A stretch of 51,598 bases of DNA from an uncultured Acidobacteriia bacterium (GCA_903900705.1 CAIUOG010000081.1:1-51598); one strand, 5' to 3'. Positions 15,716 to 26,353 are shown, numbered from the stretch's first letter. A program made the numbers and translations. The notes: generated from the letters alone by a model not told the origin.

Positions 15716-16794
15716 AGTCCTTCCGTAAGCGCGGCCAGATCCGCCTCGTTGTTGTAGAAATGCGGCGAGACACGAAGATTACCATGCCGGGCGGCCACAA
15801 TGATGTCCATTTCACCCAGTTGACGGGCAATTTGGGAGGCGTCGCGGCCAGGCCAGTGCGCTGCCACGATATTCGTGTTCTCATTTTGGATGGTCGCGCC
15901 GGATTCCCGCAGTAACGCCGCGGTTTGGGCCGCCAGATCCAGGACACGGGTTTCGATCCGTTCGGGCCCCAGTTCAAGGAAGGTGCGGATCGATTCGGCC
16001 ATGCCGTAGAGCGAAGGGAAGTTGACCATACCGCCTTCGTAACGCTCCGCGGCTTCCGGGAAGCGGGGGACACCGTGGTTGAGGTCCGTCACCGAACGCC
16101 AGCCTTTGTCACTGCGCCAGCCGATGACGTTGGGATCGAGAGTCCGGCGCAACTGCGGCGAGACGCAGAAGAATGTCGCGCCATTGGGACATAGCAGCCA
16201 TTTGTAGCCATCGACCGCGTAGAAGTCGGGCTGCACATCGGCAATGCTGAACCGCAGTGCGCCCAGACTCTGCGTGCCGTCGATGAAGGTCAGAGCGCCC
16301 GCTTCCCGGGCGAGGCGGCAGATGTTGGCGAGATCCGGGCGCGCGCCATTCATATAACTGACGGAGCTGATGGCGATGGCTTTGGTGCGTTCCGGAAGGG
16401 TGGTGATTTCGGGGAGTTCCAGAAGCTCCACGCCCCGCGATCCGAGCCAGTTCGCATAGTAGAACTGGTTCGGGAATTCGTTGGTCAGCGTAACGATGCG
16501 ATCACCGGGCTGCCAGTTGATCCCGCCGAGAAAGAGCGACAGCGCGGAAGCGGCGTTCATTGTAAAGGCCACGTCATCCGGCTGGCAGTGGACGAGTTGA
16601 GCGATCAGGGCGCGCAATTCGTCCATATCCTGAAACCAGTCGAGAAAATCTTTGCACGCCCGTTCATTGCGGCGTTCGAAGTGCCCGGCGACCGCGGCCT
16701 GGGTGCGCAGCGAAAGCTGGCCGTAGGTTGCGGTATTGAGGTAAGTCCGGCCCTTCAGTGAAGGGTATCCGTCACGAATAGCGTCCCAGTTCAC
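15694..16794 (-). CDS. Aminotransferase class V-fold PLP-dependent enzyme
   Basis: A 366-residue PLP enzyme of the class V (NifS/CsdA-like) fold. The pyridine-binding Asp is D172 ([12 protein letters not shown]) and the Schiff-base Lys is K198 ([12 protein letters not shown]). It lacks the conserved active Cys loop of true cysteine desulfurases near the C-terminus, so an aminotransferase, lyase or epimerase-like activity is more likely than sulfur transfer. The substrate is unknown. Its ATG overlaps the stop of proS by 4 bases, so the two are co-transcribed, although no functional link is apparent. Confidence 0.82.
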   Translation of the reverse strand: MNWDAIRDGYPSLKGRTYLNTATYGQLSLRTQAAVAGHFERRNERACKDFLDWFQDMDELRALIAQLVHCQPDDVAFTMNAASALSLFLGGINWQPGDRIVTLTNEFPNQFYYANWLGSRGVELLELPEITTLPERTKAIAISSVSYMNGARPDLANICRLAREAGALTFIDGTQSLGALRFSIADVQPDFYAVDGYKWLLCPNGATFFCVSPQLRRTLDPNVIGWRSDKGWRSVTDLNHGVPRFPEAAERYEGGMVNFPSLYGMAESIRTFLELGPERIETRVLDLAAQTAALLRESGATIQNENTNIVAAHWPGRDASQIARQLGEMDIIVAARHGNLRVSPHFYNNEADLAALTEGLHLCGVS

Positions 16795-18491
16795 AGAAGT
16801 TTTCTGAGCTCCCTGACGGCTTCGGCGACGGGGATCTCACGGGTTTCCCGCGTCCTGCGGTTGTAGAGTTCCACCAGTCCCAGGGCCAGCTTTTTACCGC
16901 CGATGGTGATGCGGAACGGAACGCCGATCAGGTCGGCATCTTTGAACTTCACGCCGGGGCGTTCATCCCTGTCGTCATAAAGCACGTCAATGCCGGCGCC
17001 TTTGCATTCGGCATAGATATTGCCGGCCGCTTCTTTGAGCGCGGCATCCGTATTGTTGATGGGCGTTACGATCACGGTGAACGGGGCTATGGCGGGCGGA
17101 AGGCACATGCCGTTCTCGTCATGCCGCTGCTCAATCGCGGAACAGAGAATGCGCTCGATACCGATGCCGTAAGAACCCATAATCGGCGTCACTTCCGCGC
17201 CGGTGGGGCCATCGACCTTGAGGCCCATCGATTCCGAGTATTTGTAGCCGAGCTTGAAGATATGGCCGGCTTCAATCGTCTTGTACAGCTTCACCTCTGA
17301 AGAGCACATGGCGCAGGCGTCGCCATGATTCACCTGACGGAGGTCGAAATATTCGGGCTTGAAGTGACGTCCTGGGGTGACGTTGCGCAGGTGATAGTCA
17401 TTCTTGTTGGCCCCGGCGATCATGTTGCGGCGACCGGAGAGCGCGGAATCGGCGATGACGCGCATGTTGGTAACGCCAAGGGGACCGAGCGAACCGGGTT
17501 CAGCGCCAAACCAGTCGATGATTTCAGCGGCGAAGGCCTGGCGGATCTCCGTCGCGTTCATGGCTGCGGCAAATTTGGTTTCGCTCAGCTGGTGGTCACC
17601 ACGCAGCAGCGCGAGCACGGGCTTGCCGTCGGCGACCATGACAAGGCTCTTCATCTGCGAGGTGGCGGGGAGTCCGGTGAAGTCGGCCACTTCGGCGATG
17701 GTCTTGCGGCCGGGTGTGTGGAACTCTTCGGGGTCCGAGTCGTGATCAGGATCGGCGGCGAGAGGCGGCACGGCCCAGGCGACAGCCTTTTCCAGATTCG
17801 CGGCATAATTGCACTGTTCGCAGACCACAACAAAGTCCTCACCGGCTTCGGAAGGGACCATGAATTCCATGGACTGGCTGCCGCCCATGGCGCCGGAATC
17901 GGCCTCGACAGGAATGACGTGGATGCCACAACGGGCGAAGATTTTGAGATAGGCCTCGTAGTGTTTCCGGAAGGACACGTCGAGACTTTCGGCGTCAATA
18001 TCGAAGGAATACGAGTCCTTCATGAGGAACTGGCGAACGCGCAGCAGGCCGGATTTGGGTCGCGGTTCGTCACGAAACTTGGTCTGGATCTGATACCAGA
18101 TCTGGGGTAACTGCTTGTAGCTGCGAAGTTCTCCGCGTGCGACGGCGGTCATGACTTCTTCGTGCGTCATGCCGAGGCACAGATCACGGCCAAAGCGGTC
18201 TTTGAGGCGAAACATATTGTCGCCCATGCCCTGCCAGCGGCCGGATTCCTGCCAGACTTCCGCCGGATTGAGCGCGGGCAGATGAAACTCCTGCGCTCCC
18301 ATGGCATCCATTTCCTCCCGCACGATGGCGGTGATTTTGTTCATGGAGCGCTGCGCCAGAAACAGGTAGTTATAGATGCCCGCCGCAAGCTGGCGAACAT
18401 AGCCTGCGCGCAGCAGCAGCTTGTGGCTGGGGACCTCGGCTTCGGCGGGGTCATCGCGTAACGTGGGGATGAAGAGTTTGCTCCAGAGCAT
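16791..18491 (-). CDS. proS: Prolyl-tRNA synthetase (bacterial type)
   Basis: A 566-residue class II aminoacyl-tRNA synthetase that charges tRNA(Pro), close to the length of E. coli ProS (572). Motifs are visible: motif 2 around [25 protein letters not shown] (shown here only to locate it, residues 136-160) and motif 3 in [13 protein letters not shown]. An insertion editing domain (INS) lies between them at about 220-400. ATG 18491 ([15 protein letters not shown]) is preferred to an upstream start that would add 32 atypical residues and overlap ilvD. It diverges from ilvD with a 58-base gap. Confidence 0.95.
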   Translation of the reverse strand: MLWSKLFIPTLRDDPAEAEVPSHKLLLRAGYVRQLAAGIYNYLFLAQRSMNKITAIVREEMDAMGAQEFHLPALNPAEVWQESGRWQGMGDNMFRLKDRFGRDLCLGMTHEEVMTAVARGELRSYKQLPQIWYQIQTKFRDEPRPKSGLLRVRQFLMKDSYSFDIDAESLDVSFRKHYEAYLKIFARCGIHVIPVEADSGAMGGSQSMEFMVPSEAGEDFVVVCEQCNYAANLEKAVAWAVPPLAADPDHDSDPEEFHTPGRKTIAEVADFTGLPATSQMKSLVMVADGKPVLALLRGDHQLSETKFAAAMNATEIRQAFAAEIIDWFGAEPGSLGPLGVTNMRVIADSALSGRRNMIAGANKNDYHLRNVTPGRHFKPEYFDLRQVNHGDACAMCSSEVKLYKTIEAGHIFKLGYKYSESMGLKVDGPTGAEVTPIMGSYGIGIERILCSAIEQRHDENGMCLPPAIAPFTVIVTPINNTDAALKEAAGNIYAECKGAGIDVLYDDRDERPGVKFKDADLIGVPFRITIGGKKLALGLVELYNRRTRETREIPVAEAVRELRKLL

Positions 18492-18549
18492 ATGCGGCGG
18501 CTTTCGGTGTAACCTCCAGCATATACTCGTACAAAAGCCACTTATCCAA

Positions 18550-20244
18550 ATGTCACGGCAATTGAATCGATTCAGCTCGCGCATCACTCAGCCTCCGGCG
18601 CAGGGGGCATCTCAGGCCATGCTTTACGCCACCGGTCTGGTGGAAAGCGATATGCAGAAGGCGGAGGTTGGCATTGCCAGCGTCTGGTATGAGGGCAACC
18701 CGTGCAATATGCACCTGCTCGACCTTTCCGCAAAGGTGAAGGAAGGCGTGCAGGCCGCTGGTCTGGTAGGCATGCGGTTCAATACGGTGGGCGTCAGCGA
18801 CGGTATTTCGATGGGCACCGAGGGCATGAGCTTCTCCCTGCAGTCGCGCGACCTGATTGCGGACTCCATCGAAACTGTCATGGGCGGCCAGTGGTATGAC
18901 GGCGTGATCACCATCCCGGGCTGCGATAAGAACATGCCGGGCTGCATGATCGGCATGGGACGTCTGAACCGGCCGGCCCTGATGGTGTACGGCGGGTCCA
19001 TCCGCGCGGGCCATCATGACGCGGTGCCCGGCGGCGACAAACTCGACATCGTTTCGGCCTTCCAGAGCTACGGCGAGTTCATTTCCGGCCGCATTGACGA
19101 GCCCACACGGCAGTGCATCGTGCGGCACTCCTGCCCCGGCGCCGGCGCCTGCGGCGGCATGTACACGGCGAACACGATGGCGGCGGCCATCGAGACGATG
19201 GGCATGAGCCTGCCATACAGTTCTTCGACCCCGGCGGTCGATCCGCAAAAGGCGGAAGAGTGCATTGAGGCGGGCGCGGCGATGCGCCGTTTGCTGGAAA
19301 TGGACCTGAAGCCGCGCGACATCATGACGCGGGCCGCGTTTGAGAACGCGATGGTGGTGGTCACTGTGCTGGGCGGGTCCACCAATGCGGTGCTGCACCT
19401 GCTGGCGATTGCGCGCAGCGTGGGTGTGCCGCTGGAACTGGCGGACTTCCAGGCGGTGAGCGACCGGACTCCGCTGCTGGCGGATTTCAAGCCCAGCGGC
19501 AAGTACGTGATGGAAGACCTGCATGCCATTGGCGGCGTGCCGGCCGTGATGAAGATGCTGCTGGCCGAGGGCATGATCGACGGCTCCTGCATGACCGTCA
19601 CAGGCAAGACCATTGCGGAAAATCTCGCGGACCTGCCGGGGCTGCCGGAAGGGCAGAAACTCCTTCATCCGCTGAGCGACCCGATCAAGAAGAGCGGGCA
19701 CATTCAGATTCTGAAGGGTAACCTGGCGCCGGAAGGCGCGGTGGCGAAGATCACGGGCAAAGAAGGCCTGCGGTTTTCCGGTCCCGCGCGCGTGTTCGAT
19801 TGCGAAGAAGAGATTCTGCATGCGCTGGAGCGCCAGGAAATCGGCAAGGGTGATGTGGTGGTCATCCGGTACGAAGGGCCGAAAGGCGGCCCCGGCATGC
19901 CGGAAATGCTGACTCCCACCTCGGCGATTATGGGCGCCGGACTGGGCAAGGACGTGGCATTGATCACCGACGGCCGGTTTTCCGGCGGGTCACACGGCTT
20001 CATCGTGGGGCACGTGACGCCGGAAGCGCAGGATGGCGGGCCGATTGCCCTCGTGAAACCGGGCGACATCGTGACCATTGACGCCGAAAAGAACGAGCTT
20101 TCGGTGGCGGTTTCCGATGAGGAAATGGCGGCTCGCAAGGCCGCCTGGAGCATGCCGCCCTACAAGGCAACCCGCGGTACGCTGGCCAAGTACATTCGCC
20201 TGGTGAAGAGCGCCAGCCAGGGCTGCGTTACCGACGAGGAATAA
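18550..20244 (+). CDS. ilvD: Dihydroxy-acid dehydratase
   Basis: A 565-residue iron-sulfur enzyme that converts 2,3-dihydroxy-3-methylbutanoate and its ethyl homologue into the 2-oxo acids for valine, isoleucine and leucine. Cluster cysteines are C52 ([10 protein letters not shown]), C125 ([11 protein letters not shown]) and C201 ([12 protein letters not shown]), and the C-terminal [14 protein letters not shown] loop is present. ATG 18550 aligns with the family N-terminus ([13 protein letters not shown]). A good -10 box, TATACT at 18522-18527, lies in the 58-base gap shared with proS and would give a leader of about 16 bases; the matching -35 is poor. No other branched-chain genes are nearby. 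Confidence 0.95.
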   Translation: MSRQLNRFSSRITQPPAQGASQAMLYATGLVESDMQKAEVGIASVWYEGNPCNMHLLDLSAKVKEGVQAAGLVGMRFNTVGVSDGISMGTEGMSFSLQSRDLIADSIETVMGGQWYDGVITIPGCDKNMPGCMIGMGRLNRPALMVYGGSIRAGHHDAVPGGDKLDIVSAFQSYGEFISGRIDEPTRQCIVRHSCPGAGACGGMYTANTMAAAIETMGMSLPYSSSTPAVDPQKAEECIEAGAAMRRLLEMDLKPRDIMTRAAFENAMVVVTVLGGSTNAVLHLLAIARSVGVPLELADFQAVSDRTPLLADFKPSGKYVMEDLHAIGGVPAVMKMLLAEGMIDGSCMTVTGKTIAENLADLPGLPEGQKLLHPLSDPIKKSGHIQILKGNLAPEGAVAKITGKEGLRFSGPARVFDCEEEILHALERQEIGKGDVVVIRYEGPKGGPGMPEMLTPTSAIMGAGLGKDVALITDGRFSGGSHGFIVGHVTPEAQDGGPIALVKPGDIVTIDAEKNELSVAVSDEEMAARKAAWSMPPYKATRGTLAKYIRLVKSASQGCVTDEE

Positions 20245-20298
20245 ACTGTTTTTCCGTTAAATTCCCGCATCACGCGGCGGAACCACTTTAAATATGTC

Positions 20299-20327
20299 TT
20301 GACTACCCGGGGGAACTGATTTATATT
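20299..20327 (+). promoter_or_regulatory. Sigma-70 type promoter of the S53 peptidase gene
   Basis: TTGACT (20299-20304) and TATATT (20322-20327) are separated by exactly 17 bases, close to the vegetative consensus. The predicted start is near 20334, giving a very short leader. A 10-bp palindrome CTCCCGGGAG (20329-20338) overlaps the start region and contains the GGGAG that may serve as the ribosome site 12 bases before the ATG. It could also be an operator. Confidence 0.65.
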
Positions 20328-20350
20328 CCTCCCGGGAGTCTTTACATTAT

Positions 20351-21973
20351 ATGGCCGAAAAAACGCATGTGGTTCTGTCGGGCAGCAACCGGGCGAAGGA
20401 TGCCGATGCCCGAAAAGTGGGCGAGGCCGATCCGAAACAGGTATTTTCCGTCACAATCGGGCTCTGCGGCCCGAAGCTGCCAGGACCGGATGAGTTTGTC
20501 GGCCAGACCCTGACCGATGCGGAGTTCGCGGAGAAATTCGCGGCGAGTAAGGCGGACGCCGATAAAGTCGCGAAATCGCTCCGCAAGTTCGGTCTGAAAG
20601 TGGAGTCGGTTTCCCTGGTTGGCCGCAGCATGAATGTCAGCGGTACCGTCGCCGCCATGGAAAAAGCTTTCAAACCGGGGATGGTACTGATGGAAGCTCC
20701 GGGTCAGGGCCGTTTTCGGGGCCGCCAGGGCAGTTTGCATATTCCGGCTGAGCTGAAGGGAATCATCACCGGCGTATTTGGACTGGACGAGCGGCGCATG
20801 GCCACCCGCAAGGTCTCCCGCAAAGCTCCCGTCAAAGCCACCACGCCCGCCCCGCTCACACCCGCCGACCTGGAGCAACGCTACAACTTCCCCCCGGGCG
20901 ACTGCGCCGGACAAACCATCGCGATCGCGGAATTTGGCGGCGGGTATTTTGCCGACGATGTGGCTGCGTACTGCAAGGGTTTCGGGCGACCGGCGCCAAA
21001 GATTGAGGCTGTGGGAATCGACGCCCCGGCCTACACGATGCAGCAGATTCTGGCGCTGCCCGCGGCGCAGCGCAAAGAACAACTGGACGCGAGCGTCGAA
21101 GTCATGATGGACGTCGAGATCATCGCCGGCCTGTGCCCGAAAGCGGATATCGTGGTGTATTTTTCGACGTTCGACCAGGGCGGCTGGGTTGATCTGCTGA
21201 ACGCCGCCATCCAGAAAAAACCCACCACGCTTTCCGTCAGCTGGGGCCTCGCGGAAGATGACCCCGAATGGTCTGCCAACGCGATCGCGGCAATTCAGGA
21301 TCGGCTCAACGCGGCGCGTCTTTTGGGCATTACGGTCTGTGTTTCAGCCGGAGACGACGGTTCGGGCGATCAGATTGACGATGGGAAGGGTCATGTGGAT
21401 TTCCCCGCGTCCAGCCCGTTTGCCCTGGCCGTGGGCGGCACGATGCTGACAGGATCGGGCGCCGCCGTGAAAGAAGTGGTCTGGTTCGAAGCGCCGGGCA
21501 CGCGCAGTGGAGGCGGTGGAGCTACGGGCGGTGGCGTGAGCGTCAAATTCGCGCGGCCGGCGTGGCAGGCGGTCAAGATCACCTCGATTAACGCGGGCAG
21601 TTCGGACGGCAGAGTCATACCCGACATTTCAGCCCTCGCGGGCCAGCCGTTTTATGCTCTGACGTTCGCGGGAAAGTCCTCTCCGAATGGCGGTACGAGC
21701 GCCTCCGCCCCGCTGTGGGCAGCGTTGCTGGCGCGGATCAACGGCAATCTTCCGGCAGGCAAGCAGCAAAGGTTTGTCACGCCGTTGCTTTACCAGAAAG
21801 GTTCGAACGGAAAGACGGTGGGGGCTGCGGCGATGCGCGACATCACGACGGGAACCAATGCTTCGAGCCCCCAACCGGGTAAGGGGTATAAGGCTGGCGC
21901 CGGCTTCGACGCAGCGACCGGCTGGGGCGTCCCGGACGGGGTCAAGCTGCAGGCCGCGCTGGCTGCGGTCTAA
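20351..21973 (+). CDS. Peptidase S53 (sedolisin/kumamolisin-like)
   Basis: A 540-residue serine-carboxyl peptidase. An N-terminal pro-domain (about 29-165, Pro-kumamolisin type) is followed by the catalytic domain. The catalytic residues are E250 and D254 (EVMMD), the oxyanion Asp D335 (SAGDDG), and S450 in GGTSASAP. The C-terminal calcium site region is present (RDITTGTN and FDAATGWGVPDG). Family members are usually secreted acid proteases activated by self-cleavage of the pro-domain. This one has no signal peptide: the N-terminus is MAEKTHVVLSGSNRAKD. The upstream region has its own strong promoter. The gene stands alone between ilvD and tRNA-Asp. Confidence 0.9.
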   Translation: MAEKTHVVLSGSNRAKDADARKVGEADPKQVFSVTIGLCGPKLPGPDEFVGQTLTDAEFAEKFAASKADADKVAKSLRKFGLKVESVSLVGRSMNVSGTVAAMEKAFKPGMVLMEAPGQGRFRGRQGSLHIPAELKGIITGVFGLDERRMATRKVSRKAPVKATTPAPLTPADLEQRYNFPPGDCAGQTIAIAEFGGGYFADDVAAYCKGFGRPAPKIEAVGIDAPAYTMQQILALPAAQRKEQLDASVEVMMDVEIIAGLCPKADIVVYFSTFDQGGWVDLLNAAIQKKPTTLSVSWGLAEDDPEWSANAIAAIQDRLNAARLLGITVCVSAGDDGSGDQIDDGKGHVDFPASSPFALAVGGTMLTGSGAAVKEVVWFEAPGTRSGGGGATGGGVSVKFARPAWQAVKITSINAGSSDGRVIPDISALAGQPFYALTFAGKSSPNGGTSASAPLWAALLARINGNLPAGKQQRFVTPLLYQKGSNGKTVGAAAMRDITTGTNASSPQPGKGYKAGAGFDAATGWGVPDGVKLQAALAAV

Positions 21974-22079
21974 GATCGAATGCGCCGAATGGGGGAGGGA
22001 GCCATGTTTCAAATTCCGCACGAAGCCCTTGGGTTTTGTCCCGGGGGCGTGGTAACCTAAAAGAGTTCCGACACATAGC

Positions 22080-22156
<77 letters not shown>

Positions 22157-22231
22157 TATTCCTTCCTTCGTTCTCCCCCTGACGCCCTAATCTAAATCGC
22201 CCATTACGAGGTGGGTATATACTGCTCGTCT

Positions 22232-23488
22232 ATGAAGACCAGTATCCTTTTGTGCCCCGTTGCCCTCGTATCTTTTGCACTTATTCTCCAGGGCCAGCCC
22301 CCGTCTCCGGCCAGGAGCGTGGAAGCCGCGCGAAAAGGGCCGGGCAGCGCCGAGATGAAGCTGCGGGTCTCCGGCATGACGGCGGCGACGCAGGTTGTGG
22401 TCTGGGGCCAGGATTACCTCTTTCTCGCAACGTCTCCCGCCGCGGCAACCATTTCGATTGACTCGCAACCGCAGAAGCCACTCACACAGGTGGATGCAAC
22501 GCACTGGATGCTGCTGACCAAGATGCGAACCGGCGTACTGCATCAGTATCAGTTCTATTCAGCCGGCAAGACCCTGGGCGCGCGCGGGGACGCTGTCGGA
22601 TATAACCCGGACTCCTATCCGGTGGCCGGCACGCCACACGGCAAACTGAGCGAGAAGTACACGCGCGTCAGCAGGATCTACGAAGGCATGAAGTACGACT
22701 TCTGGGTGTACGCCTCGCCGGGCGTGGATCCGAACGTACCCGCGCCGCTCATGGTCTGGCAGGACGGCCAGGGGCTCATTGGAGAATTCAGCGGACTGCG
22801 ACTGATCACCGTGACCGAGAATCTGGTGGCCCAGGGGCTGATTCCGCCGATGGTGCACGTGATGATCGCGCCCGGCACTTCGGCGGAAGGCAAGCCGATG
22901 CGGTCCGTGGAGTACGACACGGTGAGTGACCATTACCCGCGCTTTCTCATGCAGGAAGTGCTGCCCGAAGTGGAGAAGACTTACAAGCTGCGCCAGGATG
23001 GCTACAGCCGCGCGATCGCCGGTGAATCGTCCGGCGGAATCTGCGCGTGGAACGCGGCCTGGTTTATGCCGGACAAGTTTTCGCGGGTGCATTCCGCGGT
23101 GGGAAGCTTCACGTCCATCCAGTGGCGCTCGAAAGAGAATGCGGACGGCGGCAACGTATACCCGTTCATGGTTCGCAAAGACCCGAAGCGCAACATCCGC
23201 ATCTGGATGAGCGATGGTTTTGACGATCTCGAAAACACGCATGGCTCCTGGCCGATGCAGAATATTCAGATGGCGAATTCCCTGAAATCGCGGGAGTACG
23301 ACTTCCATTTCCGGTTTGGAACGGCGGCGCACGGCGGCGCGCAGGCGGCGCTGGATCTGCCGGAATCCCTGACCTGGCTTTGGCGCGATTACGATCCGAA
23401 GAAGGATTCGCAGGACTTCACCATGGATCCGGCTGAAAAAGACAAGCCGTTCTTCCGGGTAACGATCTCGAATCGCGACGCCTGGTAA
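22232..23488 (+). CDS. Secreted esterase-family alpha/beta hydrolase
   Basis: A 418-residue secreted hydrolase with a signal peptide (MKTSILLCPVALVSFALILQ). An N-terminal beta-sandwich (about 40-125; an E-set or carbohydrate-esterase-associated fold, with RVSGMTAATQVVVWG) precedes an esterase-D/CE1-like domain (about 145-400). The nucleophile is S266 in GESSGG, the acid probably lies in DGFDDLENTHGSW, and the His is in TAAHGGAQAAL. Relatives include enterochelin esterase-like and feruloyl or acetyl-xylan esterase proteins, so a plant polymer ester is a reasonable substrate guess. ATG 22232 is preferred to a GTG 21 bases upstream because the signal peptide begins there; neither has a good ribosome site. 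Confidence 0.82.
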   Translation: MKTSILLCPVALVSFALILQGQPPSPARSVEAARKGPGSAEMKLRVSGMTAATQVVVWGQDYLFLATSPAAATISIDSQPQKPLTQVDATHWMLLTKMRTGVLHQYQFYSAGKTLGARGDAVGYNPDSYPVAGTPHGKLSEKYTRVSRIYEGMKYDFWVYASPGVDPNVPAPLMVWQDGQGLIGEFSGLRLITVTENLVAQGLIPPMVHVMIAPGTSAEGKPMRSVEYDTVSDHYPRFLMQEVLPEVEKTYKLRQDGYSRAIAGESSGGICAWNAAWFMPDKFSRVHSAVGSFTSIQWRSKENADGGNVYPFMVRKDPKRNIRIWMSDGFDDLENTHGSWPMQNIQMANSLKSREYDFHFRFGTAAHGGAQAALDLPESLTWLWRDYDPKKDSQDFTMDPAEKDKPFFRVTISNRDAW

Positions 23489-23526
23489 CGGGAGAGCGTG
23501 AGTTCCATTGTGGAGCGACCGGTGGC

Positions 23527-23540
23527 TGGGGTCGACCCCA
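23527..23540. repeat. Perfect 14-bp palindrome upstream of the sigma-54 activator gene
   Basis: TGGGGTCGACCCCA is a perfect inverted repeat 61 bases before the ATG of the activator gene, in the 112-base gap after the esterase gene. It could be an operator. It lacks a T-run, which argues against a terminator. Confidence 0.45.
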
Positions 23541-23600
23541 AACGCAACTGTCTCGTACCGCACACTACAGGCTTTCTGAGACAATCACAGTGGAACTCTC

Positions 23601-25031
23601 ATGAATCAGGAACTGCAGAGCCTCGTCTATGTCGTGGACGACGACCAGAATTTGCGGATTCTGGTGACCCGATGGCTGGAACGCGCCGGCTTTGACACGT
23701 GTCCTCTCGCGGACGGGTCGGCCTGTCTGGATGCCCTGACCGAAGAAGTGCCTGCCGCGATCTGCCTCGACATGAACATGCCGAATCTGAGTGGCCTCGA
23801 AACTCTGGAGAGGATCCGGGAACACCATCCGCTGCTGCCGATCATCGTGCTGACGGCGGACGATACCGCGAGCACCGCCGTGAAGGCCATGAAACTGGGG
23901 GCCTACGATTACCTGACCAAGCCGCTCGATCAGACGCGCTTTGTCACGGCGATGAATAACGCTGTGGAACATGGGCGTCTCTCCCTGCGCGTTTCCCAAC
24001 TGGAACGCGAGGCGGAGGGCCGCGGATACCCAGGGATTGTCGGCACGTCGGCCGCCATGAAAAGCGTCTTTCGTCAGATTGACCGGCTGAGCGTCAGTGA
24101 CGTCACCGTTCTGATTCACGGCGAGAGCGGAACCGGCAAAGAGCTGGTGGCAAGGGCGATTCATGATTCCAGCAGCCGGAAGCGAAAGCCGTTTGTGGCG
24201 GTGAATCTGACTGCCGTACCGGAAAATCTGCTGGAATCGGAACTGTTCGGGCATGAGAAGGGTTCCTTCACAGGCGCGGTGAACCGGCGTACGGGCAAGT
24301 TCGAGGAAGCCAACGGCGGCACGTTGTTTCTGGATGAGATCGGGGAGCTTTCGGCCACCGTGCAGGCGAAACTCCTGCGCGTCCTGCAGGAGAGGAACTT
24401 TCAACGCGTGGGCGGAACGTTTCAGGTGAAGTCTGATTTCCGGTTGCTCACCGCGACGCACCGGAACCTGGGCGAGGACATGAAGAGCGGGCGCTTCCGT
24501 GAAGATCTGTTCTTTCGCCTCGCAGTATTTGAACTGGAATTGCCGCCTCTCAGGAAACGGAAGGAAGACATCTCCGCGCTGGCGCACTCCTTTATCCGGG
24601 AACACCGGACGGCCATGGGGAGCAAGGCGACGGGACTTTCCGCCGCGGCGCTCGCAGTGATGCAGGCACACACCTGGCCCGGCAATGTGCGTGAACTGCA
24701 GAACGTGATTCAGCGCGCCCTGGTGGTGGCGGAACACGAGGAGATTCGCCCGGAGGACCTGCCGGAGAGAATCCGGCAGGCCGAGGGCATGGTTGCACTG
24801 CGGGACGACGAACCCGCCGGCGCTCCGGAGTCAGCTGAAGCGCTGCCTGCCACCCTGGAAGATGCCTCGAAGCGCCTGCTGGTGGCTGCCATGGTGAAAC
24901 ACGAGGGCAACGCCTCCGCCGTGATGAGGGAGCTCAATGTGGGCCGCACCCGCTTTTACCGGATGCTCAGGAAATTCGGTCTGGAGACCAAGATGGACGA
25001 AATTCGCCAGGCCGGAAAGACGCATCCGTAA
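23601..25031 (+). CDS. Sigma-54 dependent NtrC-family response regulator
   Basis: A 476-residue enhancer-binding activator. The receiver domain is 7-122 (acidic D13-D15, phospho-acceptor D57, K108). The sigma-54 AAA+ domain is about 143-380, with Walker A GESGTGK (174-180), the sigma-54 contact loop GSFTGA (221-226, the common A-to-S variant of GAFTGA), Walker B LFLDEIGE, and the R-finger region. A Fis-type helix-turn-helix lies at the C-terminus (ELNVGRTRFYRMLRKFGL). No partner kinase gene is adjacent. It ends 16 bases from a convergent exopolysaccharide glycosyltransferase gene. Sigma-54 promoters and a shared palindrome sit upstream of that and other polysaccharide genes, so it is the likely local regulator. 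This resembles PrsR-type control of PEP-CTERM/exopolysaccharide loci. Confidence 0.92.
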   Translation: MNQELQSLVYVVDDDQNLRILVTRWLERAGFDTCPLADGSACLDALTEEVPAAICLDMNMPNLSGLETLERIREHHPLLPIIVLTADDTASTAVKAMKLGAYDYLTKPLDQTRFVTAMNNAVEHGRLSLRVSQLEREAEGRGYPGIVGTSAAMKSVFRQIDRLSVSDVTVLIHGESGTGKELVARAIHDSSSRKRKPFVAVNLTAVPENLLESELFGHEKGSFTGAVNRRTGKFEEANGGTLFLDEIGELSATVQAKLLRVLQERNFQRVGGTFQVKSDFRLLTATHRNLGEDMKSGRFREDLFFRLAVFELELPPLRKRKEDISALAHSFIREHRTAMGSKATGLSAAALAVMQAHTWPGNVRELQNVIQRALVVAEHEEIRPEDLPERIRQAEGMVALRDDEPAGAPESAEALPATLEDASKRLLVAAMVKHEGNASAVMRELNVGRTRFYRMLRKFGLETKMDEIRQAGKTHP

Positions 25032-25047
25032 CAGGAATTCACCGCCG

Positions 25048-26292
25048 TCAGGCGGCGTTGCTCTGCTCGCTCAGCAGTGACAGAGTCCACTGAGCCCGCA
25101 TCCGGAACCATTCGGTTCGCGTGTTGCGGACGGCCCTGGTCCGCGCGGAATTCGCGGTCCGGGCAAGCAGAGAGCGGTCACGATCCAGCGTGGCGATGCG
25201 CTCCGCGAGCCCCTGCACATCATCGAGTGGCGCGAGAAAGCCATCGAGCCCGTCATAGACGGTGTCGGCGCTCGCCGGGGTCCGAAAGGCCAGGACGGGA
25301 AGCCCGGCCGCCATGGCATCGAAGAAGGCGCGGCCAAAGTCGGTACTGCGGTGGGGCATCACGAAAAGGTCTGCGCGCCGCAGGGCTGCATCCAGTTCGG
25401 GGCCCGCTGCGAGCGCCCCGGGGGTGTGCACGCGGTCGGCAATCCCCAGACGTTCGGCCAACGCGTTGAGCTGAGCCGTTTGGGGGCCTTTGCCATAAAG
25501 GGTGACTTCGACTTCAATGCCGCGGTCGTGCAACAGGCCTGCCGCCTGGATCAGCAGATCCAGACCTTTGAGGCCGGCATGACGGCAGGCGGAAACCAGA
25601 TGCAGCGGTCGTTTGGTATCGAGCGAAGCGAGTCGCTGTTCAAGAGATTCCGCGGAGATAATCTGTTCGGGATCGTGACCCGGCTGGCGGATGGCGACAG
25701 AGCGCCTGGCCCACAGGCGATACCGTTCCACGGCGGCAGGAGTATGGAGCAAAGTGAGAGACGCGGTGGCGGCGGACTTCCGGGCGCGCTGTTCAATCCG
25801 GTCCAGTTCCCGTTCCCGCATCCAGCGCCGCAGGCCCGCGGATTCGCGGATCCATTCCCAGGAGAGCATGTCGCGGAAATCTTCAGCGATAACGAAGAGG
25901 GTTTTGCGGCCCAGACGAGTGGCGTAATCGTGCGCGTAGGAGAGGCCCAGGTAAGGCGGGAAGAGGTTCGAGGTGTGCACGAGTTGTGCGTTATTCACTT
26001 CCTGGCGCAGCACGCGCCGGATCGAGGGCCAGCGCCACAGATCCTTCTTCCCGTTGATGGGCGCAAAGCCGCGGAAGGAGATTTCGGGCGACGATGACAG
26101 GCTCACCGTATTGGGTCCCCAGCCGGTGAGAGAGGCCAGGGGAAGTTCCGGCGCGACGACGCGAAGTGCGCCGACCGATTTCGCGAGACCGATCAGGTCA
26201 CGGGCCCAGAGGCCGTCCACGACGGGCGCGCCCTCGGCATCACGGGCAAAGGGGATGTGGGTAACAAGCAGGTAGAGGTTGTTCGGTTTCAT
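25048..26292 (-). CDS. Glycosyltransferase family 4-like protein
   Basis: A 414-residue GT-B glycosyltransferase. The C-terminal donor-binding half is clear: HLVSACRHAGLKGLDLLIQA, VTLYGKGPQTAQL, and the GT4 EX7E-like region ADLFVMPHRSTDFGRAFFDA with AMAAGLPVLAFRT. The N-terminal half is a variable acceptor domain. It would add a sugar to a lipid-linked exopolysaccharide precursor at the inner face of the membrane; the sugar is unknown. ATG 26292 is used (AAAGG lies about 13 bases upstream) instead of a further 126 open bases that overlap the promoter. It has its own sigma-54 promoter at 26338-26353 and a leader of about 35 bases. Confidence 0.82.
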   Translation of the reverse strand: MKPNNLYLLVTHIPFARDAEGAPVVDGLWARDLIGLAKSVGALRVVAPELPLASLTGWGPNTVSLSSSPEISFRGFAPINGKKDLWRWPSIRRVLRQEVNNAQLVHTSNLFPPYLGLSYAHDYATRLGRKTLFVIAEDFRDMLSWEWIRESAGLRRWMRERELDRIEQRARKSAATASLTLLHTPAAVERYRLWARRSVAIRQPGHDPEQIISAESLEQRLASLDTKRPLHLVSACRHAGLKGLDLLIQAAGLLHDRGIEVEVTLYGKGPQTAQLNALAERLGIADRVHTPGALAAGPELDAALRRADLFVMPHRSTDFGRAFFDAMAAGLPVLAFRTPASADTVYDGLDGFLAPLDDVQGLAERIATLDRDRSLLARTANSARTRAVRNTRTEWFRMRAQWTLSLLSEQSNAA

Positions 26293-26337
26293 GGCTGGCG
26301 GCCTTTCTGTTTCAGTGCGTTTCCGCATTTCGGTTAG

Positions 26338-26353
26338 TGCAAGGCGGATGCCA
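26338..26353 (-). promoter_or_regulatory. Sigma-54 (-24/-12) promoter of the glycosyltransferase gene
   Basis: On the minus strand the sequence is TGGCATCCGCCTTGCA. GG and GC have the required spacing, and both the TGGCA and the TTGCA blocks match the consensus fully. The predicted start is near 26327, 35 bases before the ATG. Confidence 0.75.
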
